Shown: positions 9,001 through 18,236 of the stretch, in pieces
Layout of the letters: each line of letters starts with the position of its first letter
Position numbering within the stretch: position 1 is the stretch's first letter
From: Aliiglaciecola sp.
Lineage (GTDB): Bacteria; Pseudomonadota; Gammaproteobacteria; Enterobacterales; Alteromonadaceae
NCBI GenBank assembly: GCA_028356795.1
Contig: JAOMVH010000003.1
Location: 1-64,000, forward strand
Direction of reading: 5' to 3'
DNA: 64,000 bases
Program-made: the position numbers and the translations under genes
Notes under the pieces: generated by a model
What the model saw: only the letters and a program-made list of their open reading frames with translations
Databases searched by the model: none
Told to the model about the DNA's origin: nothing

Positions 9001-9246
9001 ATGACCAATCAGCATAAATTAGTGCAGGCTTTCTCCACCAGTTTAGGGGTAGAGCCAGCAATGGTGACCGATGACCTCACTTACGACACCATCCCACAAT
9101 GGGATTCAACCGCACATATGATATTGATTGCAGAACTAGAAGATGAATTTAAAGTGATGCTTGATACGGACGATATTATTGATATGAGCTCTGTTGCAAA
9201 AGCAAAGCAAATATTGACCAAATATGACGTAGACTTTGATGCTTAA
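9001..9246 (+). CDS. Acyl carrier protein (dedicated)
   Basis: An 81-residue acidic helical protein with the carrier motif WDSTAHM; Ser36 is the predicted phosphopantetheine attachment site, followed by ILIAELEDEF as in ACP helix II. It is too divergent and in the wrong context to be the housekeeping fatty-acid AcpP. It starts an acyl module (ACP, SDR, AMP-ligase, LuxE-like, LuxC-like) placed directly after pseH. Inference: it carries a short or modified acyl group made for the glycan. The stop overlaps the start of the next gene. Confidence 0.85.
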   Translation: MTNQHKLVQAFSTSLGVEPAMVTDDLTYDTIPQWDSTAHMILIAELEDEFKVMLDTDDIIDMSSVAKAKQILTKYDVDFDA

Positions 9247-9964
9247 CGATAAACACATATTGATCACTGGCGCGTCCAGTGGGATCGGTTTTGAAACCGC
9301 AATACAGTGCGCCAATCAAGGCGCATTTGTGTATTTGGCTGGACGAAATCAAGACCGTTTAGCGGCACTTCAAAAGCGGATTAAAAATGCTCTACTATTG
9401 CCTTACGACGTGTGTGATGAACAACAGGTTAAACAGGCATTTGTACAGATTAAACAAACCGGCAAACCTTTTCACGGCTTAGTGAATTGCGCAGGCGTAA
9501 TGTTGGACGCAGGGTTTGCAATGACTCGCATCAGCGACTTGCAGCAACAACTCAATGTCAATACCGTTTCAGCTTACTTGCATAGTCAGCTCGCTTCGCG
9601 ATTAATGACGCGAAAAAGAGAAGGAAGTATTGTCAATCTTTGTTCTATTGTTGGGGAGCAGGGGAGCGCAGGGCAAACCGCCTATGCCACGAGTAAATCA
9701 GCATTATCTGGCTTGACTCGCTCGCTGTCTAAAGAACTAGGAAAATTGAATGTCAGAGTAAATGGCGTAGCGCCTGGGTTCATTGATACACCAATGACCA
9801 ATGGCTATGAAGATGCTGCGAAGCAAAACATCATAGATAAAACCGCACTGAGTAGAATGGGCACACCGTCGGATGTTGCTCAATTGATTTGTTTTTTACT
9901 ATCCAAGCAATCGAATTTCATCACCGGTCAGATTATTGGTGTGGATGGTGGTTTGAGCCTTTAA
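9239..9964 (+). CDS. FabG-like short-chain dehydrogenase/reductase
   Basis: A classical SDR of 241 residues: cofactor motif GASSGIG near residues 11-17, NCAGVM, catalytic Ser in LCSIVG, YATSK (Tyr and Lys of the YxxxK pair), and the C-terminal ending GQIIGVDGGLSL typical of 3-oxoacyl-ACP reductases. It overlaps the acyl carrier protein gene by 8 bases, which supports a role in reducing a 3-oxoacyl group on that carrier. ATG 9239 is chosen over the TTG codon just before it. A sugar substrate cannot be excluded from sequence alone. Confidence 0.85.
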   Translation: MLNDKHILITGASSGIGFETAIQCANQGAFVYLAGRNQDRLAALQKRIKNALLLPYDVCDEQQVKQAFVQIKQTGKPFHGLVNCAGVMLDAGFAMTRISDLQQQLNVNTVSAYLHSQLASRLMTRKREGSIVNLCSIVGEQGSAGQTAYATSKSALSGLTRSLSKELGKLNVRVNGVAPGFIDTPMTNGYEDAAKQNIIDKTALSRMGTPSDVAQLICFLLSKQSNFITGQIIGVDGGLSL

Positions 9965-9967
9965 ATC

Positions 9968-11380
9968 ATGTTTTTTAATGCGTTATCTCAGTTTTCAAAC
10001 AACGTTGCCGCGATAGAAGGCAATGAAAGACTCTCCTATACACAGTTAAATGATGCTCAAGGGGAATTGGCGACATCAATCGACAAATTAATTGGGAAAC
10101 CAAGCCAAGTCATACTAATTGAAGCTTACAATGGTATTTCAACGTTAATCGCTTACCTAGCCGTTCTAAATACAAATCATTGCGCCATTCTGGTTGAACC
10201 TTCTCCCCCTTCGGGTTCACTGAACAAAATCATTAAAGCGTTTGCCGTTAGTCTGGTGATTCAGTGTCGTGCCGATAAGCATCTCAATATTGAGGTTGTC
10301 AGCCATGATCAACAGCCCTTGGCAAGCAACAAAACCGCGGTATTGCTGACAACCTCTGGTTCTACTGGCACCGCCAAACATGTGGCATTGAGTCGTGATA
10401 ATTTGCAAGCTAATGCCGATTCCATTTGTGAATATTTGCCCATCCAATCGTTAGATAAAACCCTTTGTTCGCTGCCATTTTTTTATTCCTACGGCTTGTC
10501 TGTGATAAATACCCACTTAAATGCAGGCGCCTGTTGTGTCTTTACCAGTGCAAACCCAATATCCAAGGGGTATTGGCAGCTTATTAGTGAACACAAGGTC
10601 AATAGTATTGCAGGTGTGCCCTTTATCTACGAGATGTTACTTCGACTAAAGCTAACCGAAAAAGAGCTACCACACTTGCGATATTTGACGCAAGCGGGGG
10701 GAAAATTGTCGCCAGAAAAAATCAAAGCCTTGGGGCAATATGCAAAAGACAAGGGTAAACAGTTTTTTGTGATGTACGGGCAAACCGAGGCTACGGCTAG
10801 AATGGCATTTTTAGCGCCGCAAAAGGTGCTAGACAAACCAGAATCAATTGGCAACGCTATTGCTCATGGTGAATTTAAACTTATCAATGATTTGGGCCAG
10901 CTTATCGTTGAGCCGAATATTCCAGGGGAGCTTTATTACCAAGGACCGAACGTGATGCTAGGGTACGCGGACAGTCGGGAGGCATTAGCAACACTAGACA
11001 GTGAAAATTTGACGGGGTCTTGGCTAGCAACCGGCGATATGGCAATTGTCGATAGCGATGGCGATTACACCATTACCGGTCGAAAATCGCGCTTTGTTAA
11101 ATTTTCGGGCCAACGAATTGATTTGGATAGCTTAGAAACCTTACTTTCCAACAAAAAACGTCAAGTGATTTGTACGGGAGATGATGCGCAGTTGATAGTT
11201 GGACTTGTAGATAACAAACTGACATCAAATGAAAGTGAGGTCGTCTCACAATTGCATCGTCAGATGGGCATTCATCCCTCTAAAGTCTGCATAGTGCTTA
11301 TCGACACCATCCCGATCAATAAAAACGAGAAGACTGATTATCCTGCTTTGCGGTTATTGGCCCAAGGATTAAGCCAATGA
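9968..11380 (+). CDS. AMP-dependent acyl ligase (acyl-CoA/acyl-ACP synthetase family)
   Basis: ANL-superfamily enzyme that adenylates a carboxylic acid and passes it to a thiol. Seen in the 470 residues: the P-loop-like LLTTSGSTGTAKHV (about residue 126-139), the YGQTEATARM adenylate motif, LATGDMAIVDSDG, GRKSRFVKFSGQRI, and the C-terminal catalytic-Lys motif INKNEKTDY. These are all the core motifs, so it should be active. The acceptor is probably the 9001 carrier protein given the gene order. Its C-terminal domain is short. Stop and next start overlap (ATGA), indicating coupled translation with the LuxE-like gene. Confidence 0.85.
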   Translation: MFFNALSQFSNNVAAIEGNERLSYTQLNDAQGELATSIDKLIGKPSQVILIEAYNGISTLIAYLAVLNTNHCAILVEPSPPSGSLNKIIKAFAVSLVIQCRADKHLNIEVVSHDQQPLASNKTAVLLTTSGSTGTAKHVALSRDNLQANADSICEYLPIQSLDKTLCSLPFFYSYGLSVINTHLNAGACCVFTSANPISKGYWQLISEHKVNSIAGVPFIYEMLLRLKLTEKELPHLRYLTQAGGKLSPEKIKALGQYAKDKGKQFFVMYGQTEATARMAFLAPQKVLDKPESIGNAIAHGEFKLINDLGQLIVEPNIPGELYYQGPNVMLGYADSREALATLDSENLTGSWLATGDMAIVDSDGDYTITGRKSRFVKFSGQRIDLDSLETLLSNKKRQVICTGDDAQLIVGLVDNKLTSNESEVVSQLHRQMGIHPSKVCIVLIDTIPINKNEKTDYPALRLLAQGLSQ

Positions 11381-12483
11381 TCAGCTTAATGACTCGCCCT
11401 GACATGGAGAATTACCTAACCCAATTCGAATCTCTCTTGCAGCATGACGTTTATGGATTACTCCAAGAACAAAAAGAACAAATTCTGTGCAACATACTTG
11501 ACGCGCTGCACAAACATCATGAGCAGCACTGTGAAGCCTATGGCCGCATCGTCAATGATGAAAATGACTCATTCAATATGTTGAGTGATTTTCCATATTT
11601 GGCTGTGCGACTATTTAAACAGTTGGATTTAAGAAGCATAGACAAACAGGATGTGTATAGAGTGTTGCAGTCTTCTGGCACCACCAGTCAACAACCTGCA
11701 AGGGTCTATCTAGATAAAGTCACCAGTGCTCGTCAAAGCAAAGTACTAGTGAAAATTTTGCAAGATAGCATTGGTAAACAGCGGTTGCCGATGTTAATCA
11801 TTGATAGCCCAAGTGTGCTTAAAGATAAAGCCAAGTTCAGCGCACGAGGAGCGGGTATTCAAGGTCTTTCTTTTTTTGGGCGAGATCACACTTATGCGCT
11901 AGACGACAACATGCAGCCAAACTGGCCCGTGATTGACGCGTTTCACGACAAGTATGCGGGCCAACCGGTGTTGATGTTTGGTTTTACTTATATGGTGTGG
12001 CTATATTTTGTGCAACAGCTATCGAGCTCACAGCGCACCTTACACTTTGATAAAGGCATACTGCTGCACTCTGGTGGGTGGAAAAAGCTCGAACAAGCGA
12101 AAGTCGACAATGATTCGTTCAAAGCGACCTTGTTAAAAACCACCGGTATCTCTAGGTGTTTTAATTTCTATGGCATGGCAGAGCAGGTTGGTTCGGTATT
12201 TGTGGAATGTGCACATGGTCATTTACATGCCCCTGTTTTTGCTGATGTGATCGTGCGCGACCCGTTTACCCTAGCATGCAGCCCAAATGGCGAGTTGGGT
12301 TTACTACAAGTGCTTTCTGCCGTGCCAAGCAGCTACCCAGGACACAGCATACTAACAGAAGATCTCGGCACCTTGTTAGGGGTCGATGATTGTCCTTGTG
12401 GGCGCAAAGGCAAGTACTTTTCAGTGCAAGGACGTTTGCCCAAAACCGAGGTGAGGGGATGCAGTGATACACATAAAGGGTGA
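11377..12483 (+). CDS. LuxE-like acyl-protein synthetase
   Basis: Related to LuxE, which activates a fatty acid as acyl-AMP and holds it as a thioester before transfer to the LuxC reductase. Seen in 368 residues: LQSSGTTSQQPARV (adenylate-forming phosphate loop), HSGGWKK, NFYGMAEQVGSVFVEC, and a C-terminal VRGCSDTHKG in which Cys362 sits where LuxE carries its acyl-accepting cysteine, close to the C-terminus. No luxAB luciferase genes are present, so bioluminescence is not the role. With the following LuxC-like gene it forms an acid-to-aldehyde pair inside a glycan operon; the product is unknown. Confidence 0.84.
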   Translation: MISLMTRPDMENYLTQFESLLQHDVYGLLQEQKEQILCNILDALHKHHEQHCEAYGRIVNDENDSFNMLSDFPYLAVRLFKQLDLRSIDKQDVYRVLQSSGTTSQQPARVYLDKVTSARQSKVLVKILQDSIGKQRLPMLIIDSPSVLKDKAKFSARGAGIQGLSFFGRDHTYALDDNMQPNWPVIDAFHDKYAGQPVLMFGFTYMVWLYFVQQLSSSQRTLHFDKGILLHSGGWKKLEQAKVDNDSFKATLLKTTGISRCFNFYGMAEQVGSVFVECAHGHLHAPVFADVIVRDPFTLACSPNGELGLLQVLSAVPSSYPGHSILTEDLGTLLGVDDCPCGRKGKYFSVQGRLPKTEVRGCSDTHKG

Positions 12484-12507
12484 ACGAATGAAATCAAAAG
12501 GGCAGTC

Positions 12508-13734
12508 ATGCAAGCGTTAACCATATTAGCGCCAACAGGCGTGGATGAACGTTCACATGAAGAGACTGCACAATTGCAGCAAGTGCAGGTTGCCATTGAT
12601 GCCACACCGCTGAGTGTCGATCACCCATTGTGTTTGGATTTTTTGCAAGATTTGTCGAAACGCCTGTTAAGTGCAGCAAATGCAAAAAAACACCCTGAAC
12701 TTGTGGCATTAGGCTTCTGGTTGCGCAGAAATAATCTTAATGCATTATTTTTGCTATATGATACAAGCAGTGAAACCAATACGCCTATTCGCAAACCACT
12801 TGGGCTTGTGGTGCATTTTACACCTAGCAATGTGGATACCATGTTCATTTATAGCTGGGTTTGTGCCTTGCTATGCGGCAACAACAATATTATCCGTGTC
12901 GCAACGGCTAAAACGGATTTGCAAGACACCTTGCTGGCAACCATTGACGAACTTCTCAACACATCAACTTATTATGACATTGCTATTCGCAATTGTTTTG
13001 TCAGCTATGCAAAAGATTCTCAAGTCAGTGCCATGTTGTCGCGGGTTGCGGATGCTCGTGTAATTTGGGGAGGTGACGAAAGTGTCACTGCCATTCGGTC
13101 ACTTGATTGCAAGCCGCGCTGCAGAGACATTTGTTTTGCCGATCGCTATTCGGCAACACTCATCGCCCTAAACGCTGATCATTCTTCTACGCAGGTTGAT
13201 GATTTGGCGCGTAAAATCCGAAAAGACACAGAGCCATATCATCAACAGGCGTGTTCATCACCAAGAGTTATGTATTTTATTGGCAGTAGCACGCTGCTGA
13301 TTGATTTGCTTGAAAGGTTGGATCACATTGCTCATGGCTCCGATGATTCGATAACACGGGCTAACAATCAATTGGTAAATTCTCAATTGGTCAAAAGTGT
13401 TGATTCTGAGGCGAAGGTGTTTGCATTTGACAATATCACAGCCGCGGTGGTGAAGGGCGTATCTGAACAAATGATGGATTGGCATGGTGGTGAAAACGTG
13501 TTTTATATTCGTCATATTGAGCATGTTGATGCCATCTATAATGATGCTGTGACGAAGTTGCAAACCCTCAGCTATTTTGGCGTTGACAAAGAAGCACTAT
13601 TAAAGCTTTCAAGTGATTCGTCGATATCAGGAATAGATAGAATTGTACCTGTTGGACAGGCATTAGATTTTTCACCCGATTGGGATGGGTATCAGTTGCG
13701 AGAACAATTAACTCGCAGCGTGGTGCTTCGTTAA
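12508..13734 (+). CDS. LuxC-like acyl-CoA/acyl-protein reductase
   Basis: Aldehyde-dehydrogenase-superfamily enzyme of the LuxC type: NADPH-dependent reduction of an acyl thioester to an aldehyde. In the 408 residues, RKPLGLVVHFTPSNV (about 96-109) and LLCGNNNIIR fit the cofactor domain, and QQACSSPRV carries the predicted nucleophile Cys249. Family length is normal. It lies 24 bases after the LuxE-like gene with AAAAGGG before the ATG. The last genes of this module and the next (phosphonate) module are 51 bases apart with no clear terminator, so the operon probably continues. Confidence 0.84.
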   Translation: MQALTILAPTGVDERSHEETAQLQQVQVAIDATPLSVDHPLCLDFLQDLSKRLLSAANAKKHPELVALGFWLRRNNLNALFLLYDTSSETNTPIRKPLGLVVHFTPSNVDTMFIYSWVCALLCGNNNIIRVATAKTDLQDTLLATIDELLNTSTYYDIAIRNCFVSYAKDSQVSAMLSRVADARVIWGGDESVTAIRSLDCKPRCRDICFADRYSATLIALNADHSSTQVDDLARKIRKDTEPYHQQACSSPRVMYFIGSSTLLIDLLERLDHIAHGSDDSITRANNQLVNSQLVKSVDSEAKVFAFDNITAAVVKGVSEQMMDWHGGENVFYIRHIEHVDAIYNDAVTKLQTLSYFGVDKEALLKLSSDSSISGIDRIVPVGQALDFSPDWDGYQLREQLTRSVVLR

Positions 13735-13785
13735 CCCTCTCGGTTTTTTCGTTTATCATTCATTACGTCTTGGAACATAAATAGT

Positions 13786-15087
13786 ATGACAAAAGTAGTT
13801 TACGTGGGGATGAGTGCCGACCTTGTTCATCCCGGCCACCTGAATATAATTAAAGAAGCGGCAAAATTAGGACAAGTGACGGTGGGTCTATTAACTGATC
13901 AGGCGATAGCCAGTTATAAACGCGTGCCCTTTATGGAGTTCGAGCAACGTAAGCAAGTCATCGAAAATATCAAAGGTGTGCATACGGTTGTTACGCAGTC
14001 TACGCTCGACTATGTACCGAATTTAGAATCGATCAAACCTGATTATGTGGTACACGGTGACGATTGGAAAACTGGTGTTCAAAGTAAGACTCGTCAACGG
14101 GTGATTGATTGTTTGAAGCCGTGGGACGGTGAATTAGTTGAAGTTTCATATACACAGGGAATTTCTTCTACTCAGTTGCACAATGCCATGAAAGAAATCG
14201 GCACGACACCGCAAGTGCGTTTGAAATCACTCAAGCGCTTGTTAAATGCCAAGCCCCTTGTGCGATTTTTAGATATTCACAATGCCTTGTCTGGCTTGAT
14301 TATTGAAAACACCAAAATCACTACCGAACAGGGCGAGCAAGAGTTTGACGGCATGTGGGGGAGTAGCTTGACTGACTCTACGGCAAAGGGAAAGCCAGAT
14401 ATCGAAGCAGTTGATGTGTCATCGCGCATGAGCACCCTTAACGAAGTCCTCGAGGTAACATCCAAACCAATTATTTATGATGGTGATACCGGTGGAAAGA
14501 CTGAGCATTTCGTATTTACGGTCAAAACGTTGGAGCGACTTGGTGTATCCGCGGTTATTATTGAGGATAAAACCGGCCTCAAGAAAAACTCGTTATTTGG
14601 CACCGAAGTCGCGCAAACACAAGATAGCATCGAAAACTTTAGTCAGAAAATTCAAGCGGGGAAAAATGCTCAGGCAACTGATGATTTTATGATTTTTGCG
14701 CGAATCGAGAGCTTAATTTTAGGACAAAGTGTTGAACATGCACTGGAAAGAGCGCAAGCGTTTTTAGATGCCGGTGCTGATGGGATCATGATCCATAGCC
14801 GTAATAAAAGCCCCGATGAAATATTCAGTTTCTGTGATAAGTACAATCAGATCCCGAATCGGAAAACCTTGGTAGTTGTGCCCTCGAGCTTCAATAAAGT
14901 GTATGAGCAAGAGCTGCAAGCCAGAGGCGTGAATATTGTTATTTACGCCAATCAACTTTTGCGCAGCGCGTATCCTGCCATGGTGAATACCGCTCAATCA
15001 ATCTTGCAACATGGCCGCTCCGCTGAAGTGGACGAAAACATGATGCCGATTAAGCAGATTTTAGAATTGATACCAGGTGGAAAGTAG
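13786..15087 (+). CDS. Fusion: HxGH cytidylyltransferase + phosphoenolpyruvate mutase
   Basis: Two enzymes in one chain. Residues 1-135 are a glycerol-3-phosphate cytidylyltransferase-like domain with HPGH (His15, His18) and the second nucleotide motif ISSTQ (126-130). Residues about 147-433 are a PEP mutase: the signature [10 protein letters not shown] is at 260-269 and the metal/substrate stretch YDGDTGG at 231-237. PEP mutase rearranges PEP to phosphonopyruvate, making the C-P bond, the entry to phosphonate synthesis. The N-terminal domain would activate the finished phosphonate as a CMP ester. The next two genes (decarboxylase, reductase) predict 2-hydroxyethylphosphonate as the compound activated. 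The stop overlaps the GTG start of the decarboxylase. The fused arrangement and the LicD gene nearby argue for transfer of the phosphonate to a glycan. Confidence 0.92.
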   Translation: MTKVVYVGMSADLVHPGHLNIIKEAAKLGQVTVGLLTDQAIASYKRVPFMEFEQRKQVIENIKGVHTVVTQSTLDYVPNLESIKPDYVVHGDDWKTGVQSKTRQRVIDCLKPWDGELVEVSYTQGISSTQLHNAMKEIGTTPQVRLKSLKRLLNAKPLVRFLDIHNALSGLIIENTKITTEQGEQEFDGMWGSSLTDSTAKGKPDIEAVDVSSRMSTLNEVLEVTSKPIIYDGDTGGKTEHFVFTVKTLERLGVSAVIIEDKTGLKKNSLFGTEVAQTQDSIENFSQKIQAGKNAQATDDFMIFARIESLILGQSVEHALERAQAFLDAGADGIMIHSRNKSPDEIFSFCDKYNQIPNRKTLVVVPSSFNKVYEQELQARGVNIVIYANQLLRSAYPAMVNTAQSILQHGRSAEVDENMMPIKQILELIPGGK

Positions 15088-16220
15088 TGATAGAGCCAAA
15101 GCAATTTTGTGACATCTTGCTGAAAAACAACGTCGATTTTTTCTGCGGTGTTCCCGATTCATTGCTTAAAGAACTGTGTGCCTATATTGATGATCAGTTC
15201 TCATCACAGCAACACATTATTACTGCCAATGAAGGAAATGCGGTAGGCTTGGCGATGGGACGATTTTTAGGCAGCAACTCGCCCGCCGTTGTGTATATGC
15301 AAAACTCAGGTTTGGGTAACGCAGTGAATCCCTTGACCTCCCTTGCTGATCCTAAAGTATACAGCGTTCCTATGTTATTAGTGGTTGGTTGGCGAGGTGA
15401 GCCTGGCGTGAAAGATGAACCGCAGCACGTCATGCAAGGACAAATCACCGAACAGCAATTAGCGATACTCGATATTCCGTATGTGGTGTTGCATGCGCAG
15501 TCTGATAACCAAGGTGCCCTTGAGCCATTGTTACAACAAATGCGCTCACAAAGTCGACCGGTAGCCGTGTTGGTGAAAAAAGGCACCTTCAGTAGCTTTA
15601 AATCAGACAAAAAAGTAAGTGTGGTTAAGTATGCCATGAAGCGCGAAGAAGCGTTAAATGTACTGCTGAGCGAATTTGACGGTGACGATATTGTGGTATC
15701 CACAACGGGCAAAACTTCTCGAGAGGTATTTGAATTACGCAAAGCTAGAGGGGAGGCTGCTTCGGACTTTTTAACCGTTGGCGGCATGGGACACACCTTG
15801 TCTATCGCTATGGGGGTTGCATTGGCTCAACAAGATCGTAAAGTCATCGCCATTGATGGTGATGGCTCTATGTTGATGCACATGGGCGCGCTTCCCATTG
15901 CTGGGAGTCATGCAACAAACAACCTAGTTCATATCGTCTTGAATAACCAATGCCATGAGTCGGTAGGTGGTCAACCTACCGTAGCGGGTAACATTGACTT
16001 GCAGCGGATTGCCATCGCATCCGGTTACAAACAATACTTTAGCGCCAGTGAGCAAGATACTATTGCCAAAACATGGAAGCAGATAGCACAAAGTAATGGA
16101 CCTGCACTATTCGAAATAAAAATAGCCAAAGGTGCCAGAAGCGACCTAGGCCGCCCAACGAGTAGTCCTGTAGAAAATAAGCGTGCTTTCATGGAGCATG
16201 TGGGAAGCTTAAATGATTGA
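15087..16220 (+). CDS. Phosphonopyruvate decarboxylase
   Basis: Thiamine diphosphate enzyme converting phosphonopyruvate to phosphonoacetaldehyde and CO2, the step that pulls the unfavourable PEP mutase reaction forward. The 377 residues start with the family-typical FCDILLKNNVDFFCGVPDSL, have the TPP-domain Glu in ITANEGNAVGLAMG (about residue 45-56), and the TPP/Mg motif GDGSMLMHMGALPIAG with LNNQCHESVGG. It starts with GTG overlapping the stop of the mutase fusion, and its own stop overlaps the reductase gene by 8 bases. Equivalent to AepY/Ppd; length normal. Confidence 0.93.
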   Translation: MIEPKQFCDILLKNNVDFFCGVPDSLLKELCAYIDDQFSSQQHIITANEGNAVGLAMGRFLGSNSPAVVYMQNSGLGNAVNPLTSLADPKVYSVPMLLVVGWRGEPGVKDEPQHVMQGQITEQQLAILDIPYVVLHAQSDNQGALEPLLQQMRSQSRPVAVLVKKGTFSSFKSDKKVSVVKYAMKREEALNVLLSEFDGDDIVVSTTGKTSREVFELRKARGEAASDFLTVGGMGHTLSIAMGVALAQQDRKVIAIDGDGSMLMHMGALPIAGSHATNNLVHIVLNNQCHESVGGQPTVAGNIDLQRIAIASGYKQYFSASEQDTIAKTWKQIAQSNGPALFEIKIAKGARSDLGRPTSSPVENKRAFMEHVGSLND

Positions 16221-17286
16221 GAGGCTGGCAGATTATCCTGACGTCAACATCGTCGAATGTGATGATGTGATGTCTGTATTACCGCGATTAGTTTGTAGCG
16301 GCAATATATTGCTGGTCACCAGTAAAGGATTTGTTAAAAGAGGCACAGTTTCACGCCTTCTGGAGTCGCTAGGGACTGACCGCGTTATGGTGTTTGATGA
16401 AGTAACGCCAAACCCTGAAAAAAGCCACCTTCAACGTGCAAGTGGTGACTTTGCTGGTAAAGGTATTCAACAAGTTATTGCCCTAGGTGGCGGCAGTGTC
16501 ATCGATGCCGCAAAAGTATTTTGTGGCTTACTCAGCTATCCCAACTATTCACTGGACGAATTATTATCAACCGATGTGGTTGAGAATCGCATCAACCTAA
16601 TTGCCATTCCTACAACTTCAGGAACTGGCGCAGAGGTAACGCCCTTTGCCACCGTTTGGCAATCTGATATTGGCAAAAAGTATTCGCTTTATGGAGTGCG
16701 ACCCAATATCGCGGTGCTAGATTCAAGTTTGACTAACTCTTTACCGGAAAAACAGACACTTTATCCATCTCTTGATGCACTATCTCATGCCATAGAGTCA
16801 CTTTGGAACATTAATAGCACAGAGCAATCACGAGAATATGCGCTTTATGCCATTGACCTTATTTGTGACAATTTACCTTTGGTCTTAAACAATCCAAGTG
16901 ATTTTCTTGCGCGTAAAAATTTGCAAATAGCATCTAGCGCAGCAGGAATGGCAATTTCGATCACTAAAACTGCGATCGCACACGCTATTTCTTATCCTCT
17001 TACCATGCAGTTTAATGTCCCCCATGGATTGGCGTGTAGCTTCACCATAAATAGCATTATCAATATATTTGGAGCGGAGCAATTAAACTTAGACTCAGAG
17101 TTAGCATCCAAGGTGCAGGGACTACTAAGATCACTAAATTTGCCAAATGAAATCGAATCCTATGTTAGTTGGGACATTTTGCTAAGTGAATTAACTACGC
17201 CGCTAGATCCCAGCAGGGCTGGAAAATTTATTATAAATTTTGAAAAACTGAATGTTCAAGAGATCTTACTCGTTGCAAAAGCGTGA
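16213..17286 (+). CDS. Iron-containing alcohol dehydrogenase, probable phosphonoacetaldehyde reductase (PhpC-like)
   Basis: A group III alcohol dehydrogenase of 357 residues. Cofactor motif GGGSVIDAAK near residue 94-103, TTSGTGAEVTPFA, metal ligands expected at LDALSHAIES (Asp, His) and IAHAISYPLTMQFNVPHGLAC (two His). Its place directly after PEP mutase and phosphonopyruvate decarboxylase is the classic arrangement for reduction of phosphonoacetaldehyde to 2-hydroxyethylphosphonate. No 2-aminoethylphosphonate transaminase gene is seen nearby, so hydroxyethylphosphonate is the predicted end product rather than aminoethylphosphonate. Substrate is inferred from context. Confidence 0.87.
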   Translation: MIERLADYPDVNIVECDDVMSVLPRLVCSGNILLVTSKGFVKRGTVSRLLESLGTDRVMVFDEVTPNPEKSHLQRASGDFAGKGIQQVIALGGGSVIDAAKVFCGLLSYPNYSLDELLSTDVVENRINLIAIPTTSGTGAEVTPFATVWQSDIGKKYSLYGVRPNIAVLDSSLTNSLPEKQTLYPSLDALSHAIESLWNINSTEQSREYALYAIDLICDNLPLVLNNPSDFLARKNLQIASSAAGMAISITKTAIAHAISYPLTMQFNVPHGLACSFTINSIINIFGAEQLNLDSELASKVQGLLRSLNLPNEIESYVSWDILLSELTTPLDPSRAGKFIINFEKLNVQEILLVAKA

Positions 17287-17303
17287 TAGATGAGGAAGCG
17301 TGA

Positions 17304-18236
17304 ATGAAAACTCAAACTTTGTTATTTGGTGCCGGACAAGGATCTCGAATTTATATGGAGAATAACCTCGAGACCCGCGAATTTATTGGTTTTTTGGATA
17401 ACGACAAATCCAAGCATGGCGAAATTTTTGAAGGGCTACCAATACATCATCCATCGTTTATCAATGAGTTAGAATTTGATGAGGTGGTAATTACCACACA
17501 ATGGGCATTGGAAGTTCAACATCAGTTATTAGATGAACTTCATATCTCTAAAGATAAAGTCATCTTGCCAGAGAAAAATCAATTAAAAAAAATAACGCCA
17601 TTTGAAAACCCCAAAACCAGAAATCTAGCCAGAGACATTGTCAAAACAATTTGCCGAAAGGCTATTGATGGAAATGTTCCAATTGTTGTTGATTTTGGCA
17701 CGCTGTTGGGTCTCATTAGAGACCAAGACATTATTGAGTGGGATGATGATGTTGATTTTGCAGCGCCAATCGACTCCCTTGAAAGTGTTGAACGGTTATT
17801 TACCGATTTTGTTTCTGAAGTAAATCTTGGAGTCGATTGGATACTGGAAAAAGTGACCGATAGTCAAAATGATATATCGGGTTTTCTGCTTAAATTTAGT
17901 GATCCCACAACAACAATGGTTGAGTTTACAAGCTCTATTAGTTTTAGAAAAAATGTAGCGGAAAAGTCGATTCATATGCCAAGTCTTGGCATGTGGTTTT
18001 CACCCCAAATTCATTTTAGTGGCGTTGACACCATTGAGTGGCAGGGAAATTTAATCGCTGTACCTATTAATTATGAGGCTTACTTAACCTTCCAATATGG
18101 TGATTGGAAAACACCCAAGAAAAATATTCAATTAAGTGATTATGCGAACATCCAGTCAGTTGACTTTGCTGATATTCAAAAAGCAAAATTCCAAGCAAAA
18201 CAAATTAATCAGACTAAAGAAGAAAAACGAAAGTGA
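17304..18236 (+). CDS. LicD-family phosphotransferase with N-terminal Rossmann-like domain
   Basis: LicD proteins move phosphocholine from CDP-choline onto sugars. Here residues 131-152 carry the hallmark FGTLLGLIRD then EWDDDVDF (three Asp that bind metal). Residues 1-90 are an extra domain starting LLFGAGQGSR and continuing FIGFLDND, as in nucleotide/CoA-binding Rossmann units found beside sugar-modifying enzymes. Because it follows the phosphonate genes in the same operon (18 bases after the reductase, GAGGA before the ATG), its donor is inferred to be CMP-hydroxyethylphosphonate made by the 13786 fusion, and its acceptor a sugar of the flagellar glycan. No transmembrane segment is visible, so it should act in the cytoplasm. 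Confidence 0.85.
   Translation: MKTQTLLFGAGQGSRIYMENNLETREFIGFLDNDKSKHGEIFEGLPIHHPSFINELEFDEVVITTQWALEVQHQLLDELHISKDKVILPEKNQLKKITPFENPKTRNLARDIVKTICRKAIDGNVPIVVDFGTLLGLIRDQDIIEWDDDVDFAAPIDSLESVERLFTDFVSEVNLGVDWILEKVTDSQNDISGFLLKFSDPTTTMVEFTSSISFRKNVAEKSIHMPSLGMWFSPQIHFSGVDTIEWQGNLIAVPINYEAYLTFQYGDWKTPKKNIQLSDYANIQSVDFADIQKAKFQAKQINQTKEEKRK

Noticed and set aside
11377-13734. LuxE/LuxC-like genes as a bioluminescence operon
   Set aside because: No luxA, luxB or luxD-like gene is present and the genes are embedded between pse and phosphonate genes.
13786-17286. Phosphonate degradation genes
   Set aside because: PEP mutase, decarboxylase and reductase run in the biosynthetic direction, and no phosphonatase or C-P lyase gene is present.
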